5,195 nt of DNA. Source: Chordibacter forsetii. Its GTDB lineage: Bacteria; Verrucomicrobiota; Verrucomicrobiia; Opitutales; Seribacteraceae. The DNA lies in the NCBI RefSeq assembly GCF_964187505.1, contig NZ_CAXLML010000032.1, positions 1-5,195 of the forward strand. The letters are read 5' to 3'. Under the pieces are notes generated by a model. The model was given only the letters and a program-made list of their open reading frames with translations. It was not told the DNA's origin and did not search any database. Both the position numbers and the translations under genes were made by a program. Position 1 is the stretch's first letter. Every line of letters begins with the position of its first letter. Positions 1 to 5,195 of this stretch are shown in pieces.

Positions 1-2851
1 CACCTGTATTCCAGCTTTGCGGAAATTGACCGATGGGGATGATGACGGTCATGCAGAGCAACATGACCGCTTGGTTGAGGGATTTGGGGTACGGGCTTGT
101 TTTAAAGGACATGATTTACATGGGGTGATTCGCGGGCCTGATAGTCGTCTGTATTTCTCGGTTGGAGATCGCGGCTACAGCGTGGTTGACGATGCAGGCA
201 TTCGAAAATCCGCTCCCCAACGAGGGGCTGTTTTTCGGTGTGATGATGACGGTTCGAATTTTGAGGTCTATGCTCATGGGTTGCGCAACCCACAGGAGAT
301 TGCTTTCGATGATTTAGGAAACCTCTTTACTTTTGATAACACCGGAGACTTTGGCGACCGTGCACGGGTGGTCTATGTAATGGATAACACCGATTCGGGA
401 TGGACTGCGGATTACCAGTCACACCACCAACATGCCAATAAATTGGACTGGGGAAATTTTCGCCTTTGGCAGGCGACTTGGGTGGGAGAGGGATCTTTTG
501 ATTTGTACAGTGAGTCGGCTCCCCAATGGATTTACCCGCCGATTGGCCATGTGGGCAATGGGCCATCGGGTGTGGTTCTTATGACTGGTCCTGCTGTTCC
601 CCCTGAATTACGGGGAAAGTTTTTAATGTGTAATTATCGCGGTTCGCCCACAAGGTCCAATGTGCTAACGATTCCCATAGAGGCGAGGGGTTCAGGCTTT
701 GCGGTGGGCGAGGTTACTCCATTCCTCTCCTCCCTGAATGCATCAGATGTAGAGCTTGGTTATGATGGGCGTGTTTTCTTTGTTGAATATGGAGCGGGGT
801 GGGGGCCAGATGATAAGGGAAGTGTCCAGGTTGCAGAACCGTTGGATTCCGTTTTTTTAGAGGCAGGAAGAAAAGTTGCTCGGCTCGTTAAAGAGGGGTT
901 TTCTCATCGAACTTTGAGTGAGCTGAGTAGTCTACTAAGGCATTCTGATCAAAGGGTGCGGCAGGAAGCCCAGTTTGCAATCGTACAGAAGGGTGCTGAT
1001 GGAGCAGTCTCATTATTCGCCCATATTTTATCAAACGCCAAGGTTGGAGAGCTTGCTCCATTGCATGCTGTCTGGGGGTTGGGCCAACTCGCCCGCTCAG
1101 GCAATGAGAATGCCAAGGAATATTTAGTCGAAAGCCTGGTTCATCCAATAACTGAGCTTCGTGCTAATGCGGCTCGAACCTGTGGAGATATTAAGATAAA
1201 CGAAGCACGTGCCTCTTTGATTGCTGGCCTCAAAGATCCCTCGCCGAGGGTAGTATCTTTGTGTGCGATCGCCTTAGGTCGATTATCTCCAGTTGGGGAT
1301 AAGGAGGTGATTCAGGCACTCATCCAAATTACCGAGCGAAATAAAGGTGCTTCATTTGATATTACATTACGACATGCGATCCTTTCCGCCTTTGATCGAA
1401 TTGTCACAGTGGAACAGGCGTTATCCTGGTCCGAGCATTCATCTTCTGAGGTGCGTCTGCTGGGAGTAATTATTCTTCGTAAAAAGGAGCATCCGGGTGT
1501 AGCCGAGTTCCTTAATGATTCAAGTAGGCTTGTCAGAATAGAGTCAATTCGTGCTCTGTATGATACATCCGTGGTGGACGAATCGGTGGGTGCACGCCTG
1601 CTTCAGGTAAGCTACAAGGGCTTGCCTGTTTTTATTCAATCCCGTCTTTTGGTGGCTGCTGCCCGGTGGGGCACTGCCGATGGTTTTGCAAGGGTATTGG
1701 ATATGGCCATGGATTCTTCTCTTGATAGTAAAGTCCAGAACTTGGCTTTTCGTGCTTTAGAGCAATGGGATGAATACCCAAGTATGGACCCAATTCTTGG
1801 TTCATTTCGTCCTTCTTCCCATCCACGCGAGAAGTCTCGTGCATTGTCTGGCAAGCATGCCTCCCGCTATCAGAGCTACCTTGAAAAGGAAAAGAGAACA
1901 GATTTCCTCACTCTGGCAACAGAAGTTTCTGCTGTTTTGGGAATCGAATTAAATCTTAATGACTTACAGAATCAGGTTCTTAACGAAGGGCTTACCAGTA
2001 AGCTACGCGTCGCCTTTTTTAGTCGTCTTCTTGAAGCTAAAGGTGGAATTAGCAATAGCTTGCTTTTACAACTGTTAAAAGATTCGGATACTAGGTTGCG
2101 TGCTCTTGCATTGGGAGAAGCCTACTCACGCAACCTTGAAGAATCCATTACAGAGGCTGAAAAAGCAGTGCGTCTACAAGGTGTACCTGAACTAGCAAAA
2201 CAGGCAATTATTAGCATTGGAGAAAGATACCCCGAGCGTCTGGTGGAATTTTGGAAAACCCGATCAGGAAAGAATGGTATTGATCGAAGTGTCTGGCTCG
2301 ACCTTTACGAGGCCATCAAACAGTCCAATGATCTTAAGGTTCGATCGATAGTGAACAGTTTTTCCTCCAACCAAAGTAATATGTATAACCTTGCTTTAAG
2401 CGGTGGAGATCCAAGCCTTGGTGAGGCAATCTTTCAAGGGCAAGGTGCCTGCATGCAATGTCATAAAATAAATGGAACAGGAGGAGAGCAGGGCCCGGAT
2501 TTAAGCCTTGTCGGAAAACGCCTTGGTCGTGGAAAATTGTTGGAGTCGATTGTAAACCCAAGTGCAGAGATTACACCCGGTTATGGCCTTTCCACCGTTA
2601 TTCTTAAAAATGGAGAGGCTTATTCTGGGAGACTGGCGAATGAAAATAAGAAAGAGGTCAAACTAATCACTATGGATGGGAAGGATTTAACTTTCGCCCG
2701 CAAAGAAGTTTCCCAACTTTCACCTCCCATCTCTGCTATGCCACCTATGGGGCAAGTCTTATCTACTGCTGACCTGCGTGACCTTATTGCCTACCTTGAG
2801 TCCACCCGAAGGAATCGTGGGGTATCCAAGTCTCTTAAGCACGGGAATTAA
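1..2851 (+). CDS. PVC-type heme-binding protein (propeller dehydrogenase-like domain, HEAT repeats, CxxCH cytochrome domain), 5'-partial
   Basis: The frame is open through the left edge (codons from position 2), so the start and signal peptide lie upstream; the TTG at 17 is internal. 949 codons are visible. Positions 2 to about 830 encode the later part of a propeller-like domain resembling sorbosone/glucose dehydrogenases, with landmarks GHDLHGV, LYFSVGDRGY, GLRNPQEIAFD and DNTGDFGDRAR. Positions of about 860-1850 look like HEAT-type helical repeats (for example SDQRVRQEAQFAI, PITELRANAARTCG, PSPRVVSLCAIALG). Positions 1850-2390 are helical and poorly defined. About 2405-2815 is the heme domain: CMQCH at 2450-2464, then GPDLS, IVNPSAEITPGY, and MPPMG at 2738-2752, which may supply the axial Met ligand. 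This order matches the families known as TIGR02604 (N-terminal) and TIGR02603 (C-terminal). The inferred role is periplasmic oxidation of an unknown substrate with electron transfer through c-type heme. It ends in TAA directly against the convergent phosphatase gene. Family assignment is firm; function is not. Confidence 0.93.
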   Translation, partial: TCIPALRKLTDGDDDGHAEQHDRLVEGFGVRACFKGHDLHGVIRGPDSRLYFSVGDRGYSVVDDAGIRKSAPQRGAVFRCDDDGSNFEVYAHGLRNPQEIAFDDLGNLFTFDNTGDFGDRARVVYVMDNTDSGWTADYQSHHQHANKLDWGNFRLWQATWVGEGSFDLYSESAPQWIYPPIGHVGNGPSGVVLMTGPAVPPELRGKFLMCNYRGSPTRSNVLTIPIEARGSGFAVGEVTPFLSSLNASDVELGYDGRVFFVEYGAGWGPDDKGSVQVAEPLDSVFLEAGRKVARLVKEGFSHRTLSELSSLLRHSDQRVRQEAQFAIVQKGADGAVSLFAHILSNAKVGELAPLHAVWGLGQLARSGNENAKEYLVESLVHPITELRANAARTCGDIKINEARASLIAGLKDPSPRVVSLCAIALGRLSPVGDKEVIQALIQITERNKGASFDITLRHAILSAFDRIVTVEQALSWSEHSSSEVRLLGVIILRKKEHPGVAEFLNDSSRLVRIESIRALYDTSVVDESVGARLLQVSYKGLPVFIQSRLLVAAARWGTADGFARVLDMAMDSSLDSKVQNLAFRALEQWDEYPSMDPILGSFRPSSHPREKSRALSGKHASRYQSYLEKEKRTDFLTLATEVSAVLGIELNLNDLQNQVLNEGLTSKLRVAFFSRLLEAKGGISNSLLLQLLKDSDTRLRALALGEAYSRNLEESITEAEKAVRLQGVPELAKQAIISIGERYPERLVEFWKTRSGKNGIDRSVWLDLYEAIKQSNDLKVRSIVNSFSSNQSNMYNLALSGGDPSLGEAIFQGQGACMQCHKINGTGGEQGPDLSLVGKRLGRGKLLESIVNPSAEITPGYGLSTVILKNGEAYSGRLANENKKEVKLITMDGKDLTFARKEVSQLSPPISAMPPMGQVLSTADLRDLIAYLESTRRNRGVSKSLKHGN

Positions 2852-4780
2852 TTAGAGATTAACAGAAAGCACTTTTGCTTTGGCTGGGTCTTTAACAGGA
2901 TTACAATTAGTTAAGAACTGGGTTTCAGGGCCGTTTTCACCAAGTCGTACTTCGTGTGGATCCATGGAGTACACTTTGGGATGAAAAGTGTTTCCATTTA
3001 TTCGAACGGTGTAGAGGATTTCCTCAGTCTTTAAGTTCTTGATTTGAACCACTTGGTTTTTCTTGGAAAATACGAGCTTTGGTAACCAACCCATGATTTT
3101 CCTTCCATCATTATCAGCCATTTTTACCGTAACTGGCCAGCCTGCAAATTGTGCGTTGTCCCCGTCAGTTACCTTGGCAAAACGGGGCCAACATTCGAAA
3201 GTGATAGCTCTATTTCTTTTATTGAAACGGGCCACTCCAAAACCATCGGCTCTTTTTAACTCGTTTTGACGGTTTTCGGGATTGGCATAAGCGTGCATAG
3301 TTATCAGATTGCCAAGGCCATCCTTAAAGTCACCAGTCCAGGGAAGTGGGGAGTTGGAAATGGGACGCAAACCGGGCTTTTCGTTCTCTGGTCTCCACCA
3401 TCGTCCGTAGATGGTGTTCACAATGGCAGGACTGGTAAACGCAAAGGGTCCATCCCGATAAGATTCAACTCCATGTTGAACTAATACTGCGAGGTGTTGA
3501 TCCCCGCATAAATGTGGGGCCCAAGCTTTTCGTAATTCCTGAAGTGCTTTGTTTCTCCCTTTTTGGGGCCAAGCGTTACTGTCCAAGTCGGCAAGCAATC
3601 GATTATTCGGATGGCCATGAATATGTACCGCTCCGCAAAACGCTGTTGCAGAAAGCGCCGCTTTCATCTCGGCACCTTCCCAGTCCTGACTCCATGTGGA
3701 AAGAAATTTCAACTGGCGATCGCCGAGCAGTACAAGATTGTCCAAGTCAACCGCGTTGCGATCATAGGATGGATCGTTGATATGATCGGGGCGGGGTCCC
3801 ATGGGAGGTATTTTTCCAGACGGTCCGCTTTTAAACTTCCGGTCTTCTAAGATGGCGAAATCAATTCCACCTACCCGTAACCTGGTAAAGTATACTTCTA
3901 GTCCCCTTTTTAACTTTTTTGGGTCGACCGGATCAGGTAGATGCCAAGTCTGTTGTCGTTGTACCATATTAACATAAGGAATAGGGTAAAAATAACCTCC
4001 GCTATTTCCCTCGGGTGATGTTGCCTGTATGCCCGATTCGCCCCAAAGATTAGCTTGCCCAACGTCATGATCATCCGGAATGGTGATAGTAGGGCGGTCT
4101 TTCATTAACTCTCTGAACTGCAGCCCAAACTCAATCCACCCGGCGGTGTGCTCGGTATGGTGATAAGTCTGGTCTCCAGCAAAGAATAATACATCTGGAT
4201 CAATTAATTTAAGGTTTTCAATAATTTGGGGCCTTGGGCCTTTAGTACGACTGGAATTACAAGATAAGTTTCCAACAACAATGGTCTCTTGGTCGGTCGG
4301 ATCCTTGCGGATAGTTCCATTAAAAGACGCTCGTTTCCCATGCCTTACCCGATAAGGAGTATCCATGGACGAATTCCAGTTTTTTATACGAAAGTGAGCG
4401 CTCCAACCCGGATAGGTAACTTGAACCTTGGAAATTTCCTTCCATTTTGTCCCATCCTTTATTTCAAGTCGAACGGATCGGGGTTCATTCGGCATAAGTG
4501 GGTATAGTTGTCCCGTTAGTTTTAGAATTCCACGGTCTTGGGTATACAAAGCAAAGGCGACTACCTCGTCACGTGGAACTTTTAATTCAATGATTCGTTT
4601 GGGAGGTTTTCCTTTCTTGGAAGGTACCTCTGGAGGTCTTGCGCGTTTCCACCATTGACCGGTTGAGAGATGATCCAAATGGGAGAAGTTTTTTCCAAAT
4701 AGTTCTTTTGATTCTGGTTCTGCTTCTAAAAATAAAGAAGGTAGCAATGCGGTAATTATAAATAAAATTCGAGATTTCAT
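2852..4780 (-). CDS. PhoD-like alkaline phosphatase/phosphodiesterase (metallophosphoesterase), exported
   Basis: A complete 642-residue protein. Residues 1-20 form a Sec-type signal peptide (basic MKSR, hydrophobic core, likely cleavage after LEA). Residues of about 60-145 look like a beta-rich N-terminal domain, as in PhoD proteins. The metallophosphoesterase core spans about 165-460. It has GNLSCN at 170-175, whose Cys174 sits where PhoD enzymes have their metal-binding Cys, then AGDQTYHH at 201-208 (the GDxxY motif), PDDHDVG at 235-241, EDRKFK at 312-317, GDRQLKFL at 353-360 and CGDQH at 425-429 (the GDxH motif). All main metal-site motifs therefore appear intact. A C-terminal region (about 515-642, with WPR at 531-533) looks like an extra beta domain. 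The family cleaves phosphomonoesters or diesters outside the cytoplasm using bound metal. The ATG at 4780 is supported by the signal peptide and by a GAAGGA six bases upstream. The true substrate cannot be read from sequence; a phosphonate or phospholipase D-like esterase is possible. Confidence 0.92.
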   Translation of the reverse strand: MKSRILFIITALLPSLFLEAEPESKELFGKNFSHLDHLSTGQWWKRARPPEVPSKKGKPPKRIIELKVPRDEVVAFALYTQDRGILKLTGQLYPLMPNEPRSVRLEIKDGTKWKEISKVQVTYPGWSAHFRIKNWNSSMDTPYRVRHGKRASFNGTIRKDPTDQETIVVGNLSCNSSRTKGPRPQIIENLKLIDPDVLFFAGDQTYHHTEHTAGWIEFGLQFRELMKDRPTITIPDDHDVGQANLWGESGIQATSPEGNSGGYFYPIPYVNMVQRQQTWHLPDPVDPKKLKRGLEVYFTRLRVGGIDFAILEDRKFKSGPSGKIPPMGPRPDHINDPSYDRNAVDLDNLVLLGDRQLKFLSTWSQDWEGAEMKAALSATAFCGAVHIHGHPNNRLLADLDSNAWPQKGRNKALQELRKAWAPHLCGDQHLAVLVQHGVESYRDGPFAFTSPAIVNTIYGRWWRPENEKPGLRPISNSPLPWTGDFKDGLGNLITMHAYANPENRQNELKRADGFGVARFNKRNRAITFECWPRFAKVTDGDNAQFAGWPVTVKMADNDGRKIMGWLPKLVFSKKNQVVQIKNLKTEEILYTVRINGNTFHPKVYSMDPHEVRLGENGPETQFLTNCNPVKDPAKAKVLSVNL

Positions 4781-4786
4781 AATAAT

Positions 4787-4792
4787 TCCTTC
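4787..4792 (-). promoter_or_regulatory. Shine-Dalgarno of the PhoD-like gene
   Basis: On the minus strand this reads GAAGGA, followed by six bases (ATTATT) and then the ATG at 4780-4778. The sequence and spacing fit a good ribosome binding site and settle the start. The divergent gene at 4908 has no comparable site. Confidence 0.75.
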
Positions 4793-4841
4793 GCCGATTG
4801 TTTTATGAATGGCAATAATTAATAAAGTACTGATATGAATT

Positions 4842-4874
4842 AATCGAGTTGCTTTACATGTGACAATCGAGTTG
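4842..4874 (+). repeat. 10-bp direct repeat AATCGAGTTG, two copies 23 bp apart
   Basis: AATCGAGTTG occurs exactly at 4842-4851 and again at 4865-4874, 23 bp from start to start, which is about two helical turns. A shorter inverted match, CGATTGT, lies at 4795-4801. Both full copies sit between the divergent starts, with the second 33 bp upstream of the plus-strand ATG. Paired sites on one face of the helix would suit a dimeric or cooperative regulator. This is inference; chance is possible for a 10-mer. Confidence 0.45.
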
Positions 4875-4907
4875 TTTGGAAGGGTAATTCAAATAGATAG
4901 AAAAATC

Positions 4908-5195
4908 ATGAAATTCTTATTTTTACTTTTTACACTTTTTTCCTTGATTACGGGATTTATGAATGCCCAGGAGGGCGATAAAAAAGAAAAAAGTCCCCAA
5001 CTGTTAGACTCGTTGAATTGGAGAAAGTGGACTCCAGGGGTTGTACCTTTGCATTCTCCCGAGGAATCCTTGTCGATGATGAAAGTGGCTCCCGGTTTCA
5101 AGGTGGAGTTAGTGGCGAGCGAACCCATGGTGAAAGATCCTGTCTTTATTGATTGGGATGATCAGGGAAGAATGTGGGTAGGTGAATTTCGCACT
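4908..5195 (+). CDS. Second PVC-type putative membrane-bound dehydrogenase/heme-binding family protein, 3'-partial
   Basis: 96 codons are open from ATG at 4908 to the right edge with no stop, so most of the gene is missing. Residues 1-20 (MKFLFLLFTLFSLITGFMNA) form a Sec signal peptide with likely cleavage at NA|QE; there is no lipobox Cys. After a charged linker, residues of about 47-96 carry the N-terminal signature of the Pirellula/Verrucomicrobium-type dehydrogenase-like domain: SPEES, APGFKVELVASEP, VKDPVFIDWDDQGRMWVGEFR. Family members normally continue as a propeller, often followed by HEAT repeats and a CxxCH heme domain; that part is not visible here. The start is chosen for the signal peptide; an in-frame GTG at 4860 would add 16 polar and charged residues ahead of it. 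No strong Shine-Dalgarno precedes the ATG (the upstream bases are GATAGAAAAATC). The product is probably periplasmic, with substrate unknown. Confidence 0.88.
   Translation, partial: MKFLFLLFTLFSLITGFMNAQEGDKKEKSPQLLDSLNWRKWTPGVVPLHSPEESLSMMKVAPGFKVELVASEPMVKDPVFIDWDDQGRMWVGEFRT

Larger units (their letters stand above)
4781..4907. promoter_or_regulatory. Divergent intergenic region, presumed to hold both promoters
   Basis: This 127-bp AT-rich gap separates the starts of two divergent genes, so promoters for both should lie here. Possible but weak elements are GTGACA at 4860-4865 on the plus strand (5 of 6 matches to a -35 box, with no good -10 behind it) and, on the minus strand, TTGTCA (complement of 4862-4867) followed 17 bases later by TTAATT (3 of 6 matches to TATAAT). 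Neither pair is convincing, so individual promoters are not called. The region also holds a 10-bp direct repeat. Confidence 0.5.

Noticed and set aside
17..19. TTG as the start codon of gene 1
   Set aside because: The frame stays open to the window edge, there is no signal peptide or ribosome binding site, and the protein begins in the middle of the propeller-like domain.
1632..1854. Minus-strand open frames of 70-72 codons inside gene 1, and others at 102-293, 327-566, 888-1148 and 2334-2561
   Set aside because: They are shadows of the long plus-strand heme-protein frame with no recognisable content. Two of them overlap each other in different frames.
2866..2881. Inverted repeat AAAGCA-CTTT-TGCTTT as a terminator of gene 1
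   Set aside because: The stem is only six mostly A-T pairs, lies within the phosphatase coding region and has no following T run.
3563..3850. Plus-strand open frame of 95 codons, with similar ones at 3063-3269, 3266-3484, 3514-3780, 4289-4507 and 4428-4658
   Set aside because: All lie antisense to the PhoD-like gene, whose protein is well conserved in motif. They show no signal peptide or domain and overlap one another.
4853..4858. TTTACA as a -35 box for the gene at 4908
   Set aside because: No -10-like sequence lies 16-18 bases downstream.
4889..5128. Minus-strand open frame of 79 codons
   Set aside because: It is antisense to the partial gene at 4908, whose signal peptide and family signature are clear.

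Overview
The window looks like chromosomal sequence from a PVC-superphylum bacterium, with Verrucomicrobiota or Planctomycetota the best candidates. The evidence is that both plus-strand genes belong to the 'Pirellula/Verrucomicrobium-type' family: a propeller-like putative dehydrogenase domain, HEAT-like repeats and a C-terminal CxxCH heme domain. This family is greatly expanded in those phyla. GC content is moderate, and the only real intergenic gap is AT-rich. The genus cannot be told from this sequence.

Layout. (1) Positions 1-2851, plus strand: the C-terminal 949 codons of a large exported heme-binding protein whose start lies upstream of the window. (2) Positions 2852-4780, minus strand: a complete 642-residue PhoD-like metallophosphoesterase with a Sec-type signal peptide and its own Shine-Dalgarno. 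It converges on gene 1 with no spacer, and the two stop codons are adjacent. (3) Positions 4781-4907: a 127-bp AT-rich divergent intergenic region with a 10-bp direct repeat. (4) Positions 4908-5195, plus strand: the first 96 codons of a second protein of the same broad family as gene 1, cut by the window edge.

How they may work together. All three products appear to be destined for the periplasm or cell surface. The two plus-strand proteins would be putative periplasmic oxidoreductases that pass electrons to a c-type heme; their substrates are unknown. The PhoD-like enzyme would be a secreted phosphomonoesterase or phosphodiesterase. A shared role in breaking down environmental organic matter is plausible but is inference only. 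No RNA gene, CRISPR array, insertion sequence or phage feature was seen. I found no convincing sign of a wholly new system; the more notable points are the gene arrangement and the repeat between the divergent genes.
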